Assembly: GCA_045631525.1 (NCBI GenBank)
Contig: JAZQUY010000019.1
Span: 8,675-72,674 of the forward strand
Direction: 5' to 3'
Source: SIG440 sp045631525
Lineage (GTDB): Bacteria > Bacillota > Clostridia > Monoglobales > Monoglobaceae
Length of the DNA stretch: 64,000 nucleotides
Part shown: positions 51,088-59,712 of the stretch, one piece after another
Position numbering within the stretch: position 1 is the first letter of the stretch
How the letters are laid out: the number at the start of each line of letters is the position of its first letter
The notes under the pieces: model-generated
What the model was told of the DNA's origin: nothing
The model's database searches: none
What the model saw: only the letters and a program-made list of their open reading frames with translations
Made by a program: the position numbers and the translations under genes

Positions 51088-51373
51088 TTGTTTTAAAAGC
51101 TATGACGAAGAAGGTACGAAGCGTGTCGGCTTTTGTGAGTGTCGGTGGTTGGTGCGAACCCATAGAGGCAGTTTCAATGTACCCCTCACTTCCGAGCTGA
51201 AGGTCAGAAAGCTCAAGTTTTGGTGAGTAGATACCTTCCGTGATTGCTGCGTTAATGGCAAAGGGCTTGTTTGAGCCTGATGAGTGGCGGATGCATTGTT
51301 TCCGCAATTTGAGTGGTACCGCGAGTGCTTTGCACCCGTCTCAAAGCATTTCTTTGAGTCGGGTGTTTTCTTT
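51088..51373 (+). promoter_or_regulatory. T-box leader (tRNA-sensing) before the VOR operon
   Basis: The leader has the T-box sequence GAGTGGTACCGCGAG (TGGT... at 51314-51323) whose bulge reads TGGT and would pair with an ACCA-ended tRNA. TTTGAG (51308-51313) can pair with CTCAAA (51340-51345) as antiterminator, or CACCCG...CTCAAAG with CTTTGAG...CGGGTG (51333-51365) as terminator, followed by TTTTCTTTT. In stem I, GAAGG (about 51110) pairs with CCTTC (about 51235). The specifier-loop strand GTGAGTAGATA contains GTA (valine) as one possible codon, but I cannot fix it. A branched-chain amino acid fits the operon. Confidence 0.9.
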
Positions 51374-51413
51374 TGTAAACCCAAAATTTTACATTGATGC
51401 AGGGGGTGTGTAG

Positions 51414-52082
51414 ATGAGTTATAATTACAAACGAATAACCTTGCTTTCGGGTCACTATGGCAGCGGCAAGACAAACATTGCAGTGAATATGGCATTTGAT
51501 ATGAAGAAAAAATCGCCAAATGTCACCATCGCTGACCTTGATATTGTAAATCCTTATTTCAGGACAAAGGACAGCCAAAAAGAGCTGCAGGATGCTGGAA
51601 TAAAGCTTATATGCTCTGAATACGCAAATACCAATGTCGATATACCGGCACTTCCTCAGGATATGTATTCTGTGATTGATGACAAGTCTCAGATGGCTGT
51701 GATTGACATAGGCGGTGATGACCGTGGGGCACTTGCTCTTGGCAGATACTCAGGCGGGATTGTGGAAGAAAACGATTATGATATGCTGCTTGTTATAAAC
51801 TGCTATCGCCCCTTGACCCGTGATGCAAAGGATACCCTTGAGGTTATGCGGGAAATCGAAAATGCGGGAAAGATAAAGTTCACGGGGATTGTAAACAACT
51901 CAAACCTTGGCGAAGAAACAACAGCAGACGATGTTTTAAATTCTCTTAAATACGCATCGGAAATTTCTGAAATTACCGGCTTGCCCATTGTAGCAACTTG
52001 TGTAAAGGAAGAACTTTTTGATGAACTTTCTGGGAAAATAGAAAATATGTTTGCTTTAAAATTACAAAAAAAGATTATTTAA
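51414..52082 (+). CDS. MinD/ParA-like P-loop ATPase
   Basis: The 222-residue protein has a deviant-Walker-type start LLSGHYGSGKTNIAVNMAF (residues about 9-27), a switch DLDIVNPYFRT and VIDIGGDDRG. It is the first gene after the T-box and 18 bases ahead of the VOR ferredoxin. Similar ATPases precede 2-oxoacid oxidoreductase genes in other clostridia as I recall, but their task is not known. It may help to insert the iron-sulfur or cofactor units. A GGGGGTGTG ribosome site precedes the start. Confidence 0.78.
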   Translation: MSYNYKRITLLSGHYGSGKTNIAVNMAFDMKKKSPNVTIADLDIVNPYFRTKDSQKELQDAGIKLICSEYANTNVDIPALPQDMYSVIDDKSQMAVIDIGGDDRGALALGRYSGGIVEENDYDMLLVINCYRPLTRDAKDTLEVMREIENAGKIKFTGIVNNSNLGEETTADDVLNSLKYASEISEITGLPIVATCVKEELFDELSGKIENMFALKLQKKII

Positions 52083-52100
52083 TGTGAAGGAGAGATAAAT

Positions 52101-52307
52101 ATGGCAAAGCTTACATTCAAGACAGACAACTGTAAGGGCTGCGGACTTTGTATTGATGCTTGTCCAAAGCAGGTTCTGGCTCTTGCAAAAGACAAAATAA
52201 ACAAAAAGGGACATCACCCCGTTGAGGCAGTGAATCCTGAGAGTTGCATCGGTTGTGCGTTCTGCGCTACAATGTGTCCCGATTGCATTATCACAGTAGA
52301 AAGGTAG
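52101..52307 (+). CDS. VOR delta subunit, 2[4Fe-4S] ferredoxin
   Basis: The 68-residue protein carries two CxxCxxCxxxCP motifs, CKGCGLCIDACP and CIGCAFCATMCP, for two [4Fe-4S] clusters. This is the electron-transfer subunit of a four-subunit 2-oxoacid:ferredoxin oxidoreductase whose other subunits are encoded next. The start follows GAAGGAGAGA at 52086, and the VorB gene starts nine bases after its stop. Confidence 0.9.
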   Translation: MAKLTFKTDNCKGCGLCIDACPKQVLALAKDKINKKGHHPVEAVNPESCIGCAFCATMCPDCIITVER

Positions 52308-52316
52308 GTACATATT

Positions 52317-53381
52317 ATGTCAGATAAAGTTTTGATGAAAGGCAACGAAGCAATCGCTGAAGCTGCTATAATTGCAGGATGCCGTCATTATTTCGGTTAT
52401 CCTATTACACCACAGACAGAGGTTGCGGCGTATATGGCAAAAAGAATGCCAAAAATTGGAGGAACATTCCTTCAGGCTGAGAGTGAAATCGCAGCAATAA
52501 ATATGGTTTATGGTGTGGCATCAACTGGTAAAAGGGTTATGACATCATCTTCAAGCCCCGGTATTTCACTGAAAGGCGAGGGCCTTTCTTACCTCGCAGG
52601 CGCAGACCTTCCGTCACTTGTAATCAACGTTCAGCGTGGCGGCCCCGGTCTTGGTGGTATTCAGCCCTCACAGTCTGACTATTTTCAGGCTACAAAGGGT
52701 GCGGCACACGGCGACTTCCATATGATAGTGCTTGCACCAAGCTCAGTTCAGGAAATGGCAGATCTCACAGTTAAAGGTTTTGACCTTGCAGATAAGTACA
52801 GAATGACTGCTATGGTGCTGGCTGACGGAACAATGGGTCAGATGATGGAGCCTGTTTCGCTTGATTATGAAATCGGCGAACCCGTTGAAAAGCCCTGGGC
52901 TACAACAGGAACAAAAATGGAAAGACCACACAATATTGTGAATTCACTTTTCCTTGAACCGGATGTACTTGAAAAATCAAACTTTGAACGCTATGAAAGA
53001 TACAAATACATAGAAGAAAACGAATGTATGTATGAAGAATATATGATGGATGACGCAGAAATCTGCGTTACAGCATTCGGTATCGCAGCACGTGTTTCAA
53101 AGAACGCAATCAATGAAGCAAGAAAGCAGGGCATAAAGGTAGGCTTAATCAGACCGATTACACTTTGGCCTTTCCCCAAGGCTCCTTATAAGAAAGCGGC
53201 AGATAAGGTTAAGGAAATTATTTCTGTTGAACTTTCAATGGGACAGATGATTGAGGATGTAAAGCTTGCATCAGAGTGCAAGGTTCCTGTAACACTTTGC
53301 AACCGTGTAGGCGGTATGATTCCTACACCTGAGCAGGTGCTTGAGTCAATAGAAAAAGCAGCAAAGGGAGGTAACAAATAA
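52317..53381 (+). CDS. vorB: VOR alpha subunit (VorB), branched-chain 2-oxoacid oxidoreductase
   Basis: The 354-residue subunit starts with the VorB type sequence MKGNEAIAEAAIIAGCRHYFGYPITPQTE, with the substrate-side YPITP motif, then QAESEIAAINMVYGVASTGKR and TSSSSPGISLKGEG. It is the pyrimidine-binding alpha chain of 3-methyl-2-oxobutanoate:ferredoxin oxidoreductase. The enzyme reversibly turns branched-chain 2-oxoacids and CoA into acyl-CoA, CO2 and reduced ferredoxin. It overlaps the beta subunit by one base (TAATG). Direction in this organism is discussed in the findings. Confidence 0.9.
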   Translation: MSDKVLMKGNEAIAEAAIIAGCRHYFGYPITPQTEVAAYMAKRMPKIGGTFLQAESEIAAINMVYGVASTGKRVMTSSSSPGISLKGEGLSYLAGADLPSLVINVQRGGPGLGGIQPSQSDYFQATKGAAHGDFHMIVLAPSSVQEMADLTVKGFDLADKYRMTAMVLADGTMGQMMEPVSLDYEIGEPVEKPWATTGTKMERPHNIVNSLFLEPDVLEKSNFERYERYKYIEENECMYEEYMMDDAEICVTAFGIAARVSKNAINEARKQGIKVGLIRPITLWPFPKAPYKKAADKVKEIISVELSMGQMIEDVKLASECKVPVTLCNRVGGMIPTPEQVLESIEKAAKGGNK

Positions 53382-54136
53382 TGGTAGTTTTTGAAAAACC
53401 AAAGGCTCTGGCTGATGTCCAGATGCATTACTGCCCCGGCTGTACACACGGTATTGTTCACCGTCTGGTAGCTGAGGTTATAGACGAACTCGGAATCGAG
53501 GGCAAGACAATAGGTATTGCTCCTGTTGGATGCTCTGTTATGGCTTACAATTATTTTAACTGTGATATGATTGAAGCGGCACACGGCCGTGCTCCGGCTG
53601 TTGCAACAGGTGTTAAACGTTCTGACCCTGAAAACCACATTGTTTTCACTTACCAGGGCGACGGTGACCTTGCATCAATCGGTATGGCAGAAACTGTTCA
53701 CAGTGCTGCAAGAAACGAAAATATCACTGTTATCTTTATCAACAACGCAATTTATGGTATGACAGGCGGACAGATGGCGCCTACATCACTTCCCGGTCAG
53801 GTTACACAGACCTCACCTTACGGAAGAGACACTGATGCTTGCGGTTTTCCCATCAGAGTTTGCGAAATGCTTTCAACACTTGATGGTCCTGAATATCTTG
53901 AACGTGTTACTGTAAACAATGTAAAGAATGTTAAAAATGCTAAAAAGGCAATCAAAAAGGCGTTTCAGAATCAGATTGACGGCAAGGGATTTTCGCTTGT
54001 TGAGGTTGTTTCAAGCTGTCCTACAAACTGGGGTATGACTCCTCAGGATGCTCTCAAATGGATTGAAGAAAAAATGCTTCCTTATTATCCTCTCGGTGTA
54101 TATAAGGACCGCAGCGCAGAAAAGGAGGAAAAGTAA
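53381..54136 (+). CDS. VOR beta subunit, thiamine-diphosphate binding
   Basis: The 251-residue subunit has the ThDP motif GDGDLASIGMAETVHSAARN...NNAIYGMTGGQMAPTS, in which GDG-x(n)-NN holds the magnesium and diphosphate. The HYCPGCTHGIVHRL start is typical for the beta chain (iron-sulfur or metal-facing cysteines CPGC). It forms a complex with VorB, the gamma chain and ferredoxin. It overlaps both neighbours by one base, which implies fixed stoichiometry by coupled translation. Confidence 0.92.
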   Translation: MVVFEKPKALADVQMHYCPGCTHGIVHRLVAEVIDELGIEGKTIGIAPVGCSVMAYNYFNCDMIEAAHGRAPAVATGVKRSDPENHIVFTYQGDGDLASIGMAETVHSAARNENITVIFINNAIYGMTGGQMAPTSLPGQVTQTSPYGRDTDACGFPIRVCEMLSTLDGPEYLERVTVNNVKNVKNAKKAIKKAFQNQIDGKGFSLVEVVSSCPTNWGMTPQDALKWIEEKMLPYYPLGVYKDRSAEKEEK

Positions 54137-54669
54137 TGAGTACAACAAATATGCTTATTGCGGGCTTTGGCGGTCAGGGAATTCTTTTTGCAGGAAAGTT
54201 TCTTGCATACAAAGGTTTGGTTGAAGAAAAAGAAGTAAGCTGGCTTCCCTCTTACGGCCCTGAAATGCGTGGCGGTACAGCAAGCTGCAGTGTTATTATA
54301 AGTGATGAGGCGGTGGGTTCACCTATCGTTTCAAAGCCCGACGTTTTGGTGGCTATGAATCTTCCGTCACTTGATAAATATGAAGATACCGTTGTTTCAG
54401 GCGGAAAGATTTTCGTGGATTCAACACTTATCGAAAGACAGGTAAAGCGCACAGACGTTGAGGTGTATTATATTCCTGCAACAAAGCTTGCATCGGACAA
54501 CAATATGCCTACCCTTGCAAATATGATTATTGCGGGCAAAATTTTGAGTGTTACAGACGGCTTTTCTGAAGAATCGGTTGATGCTGCACTTAAAAAAGTT
54601 ATTTCAGCAAAGCGTGCAGATATGCTTGAGACAAACCTCAGGGCTATGCAGATTGGTGCTGAGAACTAA
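54136..54669 (+). CDS. VOR gamma subunit
   Basis: The 177-residue protein is the gamma chain of the 2-oxoacid:ferredoxin oxidoreductase: MLIAGFGGQGILFAGKFLAY, then SWLPSYGPEMRGGTASCSVIIS, the CoA-facing fold that completes the active site. It overlaps the beta gene by one base and precedes ilvE by 21 bases. The absence of the covalent fusion seen in pyruvate enzymes confirms the VOR/KGOR type of architecture. Confidence 0.92.
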   Translation: MSTTNMLIAGFGGQGILFAGKFLAYKGLVEEKEVSWLPSYGPEMRGGTASCSVIISDEAVGSPIVSKPDVLVAMNLPSLDKYEDTVVSGGKIFVDSTLIERQVKRTDVEVYYIPATKLASDNNMPTLANMIIAGKILSVTDGFSEESVDAALKKVISAKRADMLETNLRAMQIGAEN

Positions 54670-54690
54670 TTTTTAAAGGAGAACATAAAA

Positions 54691-55755
54691 ATGGATATAA
54701 AGATTGTTAAAACAACATCACCAAAAGAACATCCAGAAAGCTCTGTTTTGGGTTTTGGAAAGTTCTTTACTGACCATATGTTTATTATGGATTATTCAAG
54801 GGAAAAAGGCTGGTATGACGCGAGAATAGTTCCATTTGGCAATGTTGAGCTTCACCCTGCGTCAACAGTTCTTCACTATGGCTCTGAAATTTTTGAGGGT
54901 CTCAAGGCTTATCGCCGCGAAGACGGAACTGTTCAGATGTTTAGACCCATCGAGAATATCCGCAGAATGAACCGCAGTGCTGAAAGACTTTGTCTTCCAC
55001 AGATTGATGAAGATATGGCTATGGAAATACTCAAGACTTTCGTAGCATTTGAACAGGATTGGACTCCGTCAGCCCCCGGAACATCGCTGTACCTCAGACC
55101 TTTTATGTTTGGTAATGATGAAACACTTGGCGTTCACGCAGTTCACAATGCAAGATTTATGATTATTGCATCACCTGTTGGAAGCTATTACAAAGAGGGT
55201 ATCAACCCCGTTAAAATTATGATTGAAGCAGACGATGTACGTGCAGTACGTGGCGGTACAGGTTATGCAAAATGCGGCGGAAACTATGCTGCAAGTAACC
55301 GTGCAGGCGAAAGAGCTGAACAGCAGGGATATTCTCAGGTTCTCTGGCTTGACGGTGTTGAAAGAAAGTATATTGAAGAAGTTGGCGCTATGAACGTTAT
55401 GTTCAAAATAAACGGTGAAATCGTTACTCCGGCGCTCACTGGCTCAATTCTTCCGGGTATCACACGTATGTCTTGTATTGAGGTTCTCAAAAAGGAAGGC
55501 TTTAAGGTTTCTGAAAGACTTCTGAGCATTGACGAGCTTGAAAAGGCTATGGATGATGGAACATTGGAAGAAGCTTGGGGTTGCGGTACAGCAGCAGTTG
55601 TTTCACCTATCGGCGAGCTTCGTTATAAAGACAAAATTTTCACAGTAAATAACGGCGAAATCGGTGAGGTTACACAGAAACTTTATGACACACTTACCGG
55701 TATTCAGTGGGGCAAAATTGAAGACAGCTTTGGCTGGACTTGTCCCCTCAAATAG
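54691..55755 (+). CDS. ilvE: Branched-chain amino acid aminotransferase
   Basis: The 354-residue fold-type IV PLP enzyme interconverts 2-oxo acids and leucine, isoleucine or valine with glutamate. GSEIFEGLKAYRREDG, LYLRPFMFG, the PLP lysine in GGTGYAKCGGNYAAS, QVLWLDGVERKYIEEVGAMNVMF and WGCGTAAVVSPIG are diagnostic for the larger BCAT2-like form. Its position behind VOR joins the two enzymes through a shared 2-oxoacid. The start follows AAAGGAGAA. Confidence 0.95.
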   Translation: MDIKIVKTTSPKEHPESSVLGFGKFFTDHMFIMDYSREKGWYDARIVPFGNVELHPASTVLHYGSEIFEGLKAYRREDGTVQMFRPIENIRRMNRSAERLCLPQIDEDMAMEILKTFVAFEQDWTPSAPGTSLYLRPFMFGNDETLGVHAVHNARFMIIASPVGSYYKEGINPVKIMIEADDVRAVRGGTGYAKCGGNYAASNRAGERAEQQGYSQVLWLDGVERKYIEEVGAMNVMFKINGEIVTPALTGSILPGITRMSCIEVLKKEGFKVSERLLSIDELEKAMDDGTLEEAWGCGTAAVVSPIGELRYKDKIFTVNNGEIGEVTQKLYDTLTGIQWGKIEDSFGWTCPLK

Positions 55756-55785
55756 TATAAAAATCAAACAGGAGGAAACGTAAAA

Positions 55786-57183
55786 ATGAAAAGCATAAAT
55801 GTAGCGGATATGACTTTGTGCCGCAATGCGTCAGCACTTAGTTTTAAAGAGAAAATAGAAATCGTAAGACAGCTTGAAAAGCTGAATGTGAATGCAATAG
55901 AACTACCTGCAATTGAGAACAAAAAAAGCGATATTCTATTAGTCCGCACAATTTCTTCGTTTGTGCAAAGAAGCATTGTTTCTGTTGCGGCAGGGATGAC
56001 GGAAGAAAGTCTTGATGATGCTATTGAAGCGCTTTCCGGAACAAAAAATCCCCGCATAAGAATTGAATTGCCAATCTCTCCTGTTGGTATGGAGTATACC
56101 TGTCACAAGAAAGCACCAAAAATGCTTGAATTTGTTGAGAAACTGGTTGCAAAAGCAAAAAAATCAGTAAGTGACGTTGAATTCTGCGCTGTTGATGCAA
56201 CACGTTCGGAAGATGCGTTTTTGGTCGATGTAATCAAAACAGCAATCAAAGCAGGTGCGACGCTTGTTACTGTTTGCGATTCTGCCGGCGAGATGCTTCC
56301 GGATGAATTTGCAGGGTTTGTTGATGACCTCAAAATGAACGTAAGTGAACTAGAAGGTGTGTCTCTTGGCGTTTCTTGTGAGGACAAAAACGGCATGGCA
56401 AATGCAGCGGCAATTATGACTGCAAGAGACAGCGTAGATACAGTGAAAACAGCTGTTTCAGCGGGTGCTGTTTCTCTTGAGGTTTTTGCGTCAACAATCA
56501 AGAATTGCGGCAACAGCTGTGGTCTTTCAAGTGATATAAAAAATACCGAGCTCAAGCGCATTGTCCACCAGATTTCACGCATTATCAAAGCAAACGAAAA
56601 TGCGAATACTATTGATGTGTCAGGTCATGTTGATAATTCAGCGATTTATCTCGACAAGAGTGATGACAATGCTGCTGTCAGCGCTATTACCCAGAAGCTT
56701 GGCTATGATTTGAGCGAAGACGATGGTGAAAAGGTATACAAAGAATTTAAAAAGCTTGCTGAGAAAAAGGAAAAGGTAAGCGCAAAGGAGCTTGATGCCA
56801 TTGTTGCGGCGGTGGCGCTTCAGGTTCCCGCAACCTATGAGCTTCTCAGCTATGTTATAAACACAGGAAACATCATTACCGCGTCTGCACAGATTAAGCT
56901 TTTTAAAGCAGGTGTAGGAGAGGTTGAGGGTGTTTCTATGGGTGACGGCCCTATTGATGCGGCATTCCGTGCTATTGAACAGATTACCGGAAACCATTAT
57001 GAGCTTGATGATTTCCAAATTCAATCGGTAACCGAGGGCCGCGAGGCTATGGGTAGTGCTTTGGTTCGTCTCCGGAATGGCGGAAGACTCTATTCAGGCA
57101 GTGGTATTTCCACTGATATTGTGGGAGCAAGCCTGAGAGCATACCTTGGTGCTGTTAATAAAATTGTATATGAGGAGGCGTAA
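55786..57183 (+). CDS. LeuA-like protein with degenerate active site and intact regulatory domain
   Basis: The 465-residue protein aligns along its length with 2-isopropylmalate/citramalate synthases. The barrel (about 1-270) keeps DVEFCAVDATRSEDAF, and the C-terminal LeuA dimer/allosteric domain (about 345-465: AQIKLFKAGVGEVEGVSMGDGPIDAA) is complete. The catalytic motifs are not. The family DTTLRDGEQ reads DMTLCRNAS, and the metal-binding HCHDDLGLA site reads SCEDKNGMA, so both histidines and the first metal aspartate are absent. It is therefore unlikely to be an active synthase and may be a leucine or amino-acid sensor or partner of its neighbours. The gene follows AGGAGGAA and is three bases ahead of the next start. 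Confidence 0.8.
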   Translation: MKSINVADMTLCRNASALSFKEKIEIVRQLEKLNVNAIELPAIENKKSDILLVRTISSFVQRSIVSVAAGMTEESLDDAIEALSGTKNPRIRIELPISPVGMEYTCHKKAPKMLEFVEKLVAKAKKSVSDVEFCAVDATRSEDAFLVDVIKTAIKAGATLVTVCDSAGEMLPDEFAGFVDDLKMNVSELEGVSLGVSCEDKNGMANAAAIMTARDSVDTVKTAVSAGAVSLEVFASTIKNCGNSCGLSSDIKNTELKRIVHQISRIIKANENANTIDVSGHVDNSAIYLDKSDDNAAVSAITQKLGYDLSEDDGEKVYKEFKKLAEKKEKVSAKELDAIVAAVALQVPATYELLSYVINTGNIITASAQIKLFKAGVGEVEGVSMGDGPIDAAFRAIEQITGNHYELDDFQIQSVTEGREAMGSALVRLRNGGRLYSGSGISTDIVGASLRAYLGAVNKIVYEEA

Positions 57184-57186
57184 CCG

Positions 57187-59712
57187 ATGAAACTGTCATT
57201 TTCGACAAAGGGATGGCATGGCCGTTCCTTTGAGGATTTTTGTGATATAGCAAAAGATATGAAGTTTGAAGGTATTGAACTTCACAATATTCACAATCCA
57301 CTTTTTACAGAAAAAGGCGGGGCGTTTCATAACTATGGAGCTGCTGCAACGGTGAGACGCCTTTATGAACTTAAAATTACACTTCCCTGCATTGATACAC
57401 TTTGTGACTGCGGGGATATTTCAAAAAAGGCTGAGGCTCTCAGCGAAATAAACGAATGCATCAAGATTGCTACCAATCTTCATATTCCAAACGTTAGAAT
57501 TCGTGCAATTGGAAATGGGGACATTGGGGCAGCTATTGATTCAATCAAGGAAATTCTCTCTGAAACTGTTCCCGTTGCAGAAAAGAACAATGTTTCGTTG
57601 CTTATTGAAACATCAGGCATCTTTTGTGACACAGCAAAGCTTCGTGAAGTTTTGGTTGACTTTGCCAGCGATTCCCTTGGTGCAATTTGGGATATGTATT
57701 CACCGTATTTCACTTTCGGTGAACAGCCTGAAACAACAATAACAAATCTTGGCGCATTTGTTCGTCATGTACATATCAAAGATGCAAAGCATACTGAAAA
57801 CGGCACGGAATTTTGCCTTATGGGCGAGGGTGAGATGCCTATTGGAGAAATGATGGCGGCACTCCGCTCGGTGAACTATGACGGATTTATCTCTCTTGAG
57901 TGGCATCCTGACTGGTGCGAAGAACTTGATGATTTGGAAATTATCTTTGCACAGTTCGTTAATTATATGAAGCAATACAGCGACCCGTCAAAGAATGAGT
58001 CGGCTCTTTATTCAAACAATGCTCATACAGGAAAGTATGTATGGAAAAAGGATATGCTTATTGACCAGACATTCCCTCAGGTGCTTGACCGTATGGTTGA
58101 GGAATTTCCTGACCAGTATGCATTTAAGTACACAACTCTTGATTATACCAGAACATACAGCGAGTTTCGTGACGATGTTGATGAATTTGCACGGGCACTT
58201 GTTGCTATGGGTGTGAAAGCAGGAACTCACGTTGCCGTTTGGGCTACAAACGTTCCTCAGTGGTATATTGCATTCTGGGCGGCTACAAAAATCGGTGCGG
58301 TTTTGGTTACTGTAAATACCGCTTACAAAATTCACGAGGCAGAATATCTCTTTAAACAGTCAGATACACATACTCTCATTATGGTTGAGGGTTATCGTGA
58401 TTCAAATTACTCGCAGATTATGGCAGAGCTTTGCCCTGAACTTGAGGATTTAAAGCCGGGCGAACAGCTTCACGCAAAAAGACTGCCTTTCCTGCGCAAT
58501 ATTATTACCGTTGGTTTCAAACAAAAAGGCTGTCTTGAGTGGGAGGATGCGGTTAGCCTTTCGTCAAAGGTTCCTGTTGAAACTGTTTATCGTATGGCGG
58601 CAGCAGTTGATAAGGATGATGTCTGCAATATGCAGTATACGTCAGGTACAACGGGATTCCCCAAGGGGGTTATGCTGACGCATTATAACGTTGTAAATAA
58701 CGGAAAATGTATTGGTGACCGTATGGACCTTTCGACAGCCGACAGAATGATGATTCAGGTGCCTATGTTCCATTGCTTTGGTATGGTGCTTGCTATGACA
58801 GCATCTATGACTCACGGTGCGACACTTTTGCCGCTTCCGTATTTTTCACCAAAGCCGGCACTTGCCTGCATAAATCGTGAGCATATAACTGCATTCCATG
58901 GTGTTCCTACGATGTTTATTGCACTGCTTGAACACCCTGATTTCGAAAAGACAGACTTTTCATATATGCGTACGGGAATTATGGCGGGAAGTCCCTGCCC
59001 GATTTCTGCTATGCAGGATGTGGTAAACAAGATGAATATGAAAGAAATCACCATTGTTTATGGACAGACCGAGGCATCTCCCGGTTGCACCATGAGTTCT
59101 GCTGATGACCCCCTTGAAGTGAGAGTGGGAACAGTTGGCCGTGCACTTCCTGAAATTGAGTGCAAGATTGTTGACCCTGAAACCGGCGAAGACTGTCCCG
59201 ATGGTGTTAATGGTGAATTTGTGGCACGTGGCTATAACATTATGAAGGGCTATTACAAGATGCCAAAGGCTACCGCTGCTGCAATCGACAAGGACGGCTG
59301 GCTCCATACCGGTGACCTTGCCTGCCGCACTGAAGATGGCAACTATAAGATTACAGGACGTCTTAAGGATATGATTATCCGTGGCGGTGAAAATATATAT
59401 CCAAAAGAAATTGAAGAATTTATCTATACTCATCCAAATGTAAGTGATGTTCAGGTTATTGGTGTTCCTGATGAACAATACGGCGAAGAAATTATGGCTT
59501 GCATTATATTGAAAGACGGAGTGACAATGACCGAGCAGGAGATGAAAGAGTATATCTTAGCTCATATGGCGAAACACAAGGTTCCCAAATATATTGACTT
59601 TGTAGATTCTTTCCCCATGAATGCTGCAGGTAAAATTCTTAAATACAAAATGCGTGAGGATGCGGTTGAAAAGCTGGGTCTTCAAAAAGCGGACAGCGTG
59701 GTGACAGCATAA
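57187..59712 (+). CDS. Fusion: xylose-isomerase-like TIM barrel plus acyl-CoA synthetase
   Basis: The 841-residue protein has two enzymatic halves. Residues 1-270 are an AP-endonuclease-2/xylose-isomerase-like barrel with its metal residues in place (LLIETSG, IWDMYSP, HVHIKDAKH, LEWHPDW). Residues about 275-841 are a full AMP-forming acyl-CoA synthetase: YTSGTTGFPKGVMLTH (about 490), YGQTEASPG, LHTGDLA, GRLKDMIIRGGENIYP, and the catalytic lysine in NAAGKILKY near the end. It activates a carboxylic acid, by context a branched short-chain acid. What the barrel adds is unknown. The start is ATG 57187, three bases after the preceding stop. Confidence 0.88.
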   Translation: MKLSFSTKGWHGRSFEDFCDIAKDMKFEGIELHNIHNPLFTEKGGAFHNYGAAATVRRLYELKITLPCIDTLCDCGDISKKAEALSEINECIKIATNLHIPNVRIRAIGNGDIGAAIDSIKEILSETVPVAEKNNVSLLIETSGIFCDTAKLREVLVDFASDSLGAIWDMYSPYFTFGEQPETTITNLGAFVRHVHIKDAKHTENGTEFCLMGEGEMPIGEMMAALRSVNYDGFISLEWHPDWCEELDDLEIIFAQFVNYMKQYSDPSKNESALYSNNAHTGKYVWKKDMLIDQTFPQVLDRMVEEFPDQYAFKYTTLDYTRTYSEFRDDVDEFARALVAMGVKAGTHVAVWATNVPQWYIAFWAATKIGAVLVTVNTAYKIHEAEYLFKQSDTHTLIMVEGYRDSNYSQIMAELCPELEDLKPGEQLHAKRLPFLRNIITVGFKQKGCLEWEDAVSLSSKVPVETVYRMAAAVDKDDVCNMQYTSGTTGFPKGVMLTHYNVVNNGKCIGDRMDLSTADRMMIQVPMFHCFGMVLAMTASMTHGATLLPLPYFSPKPALACINREHITAFHGVPTMFIALLEHPDFEKTDFSYMRTGIMAGSPCPISAMQDVVNKMNMKEITIVYGQTEASPGCTMSSADDPLEVRVGTVGRALPEIECKIVDPETGEDCPDGVNGEFVARGYNIMKGYYKMPKATAAAIDKDGWLHTGDLACRTEDGNYKITGRLKDMIIRGGENIYPKEIEEFIYTHPNVSDVQVIGVPDEQYGEEIMACIILKDGVTMTEQEMKEYILAHMAKHKVPKYIDFVDSFPMNAAGKILKYKMREDAVEKLGLQKADSVVTA

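Noticed and set aside
53186..53638. 150-residue minus-strand frame across the VorB/beta junction
   Set aside because: It is antisense to two conserved overlapping genes and shows no domain.
56103..56588. 161-residue minus-strand frame
   Set aside because: It lies entirely opposite the LeuA-like gene, has a low-complexity serine/threonine-rich product and no ribosome site; a shadow frame.
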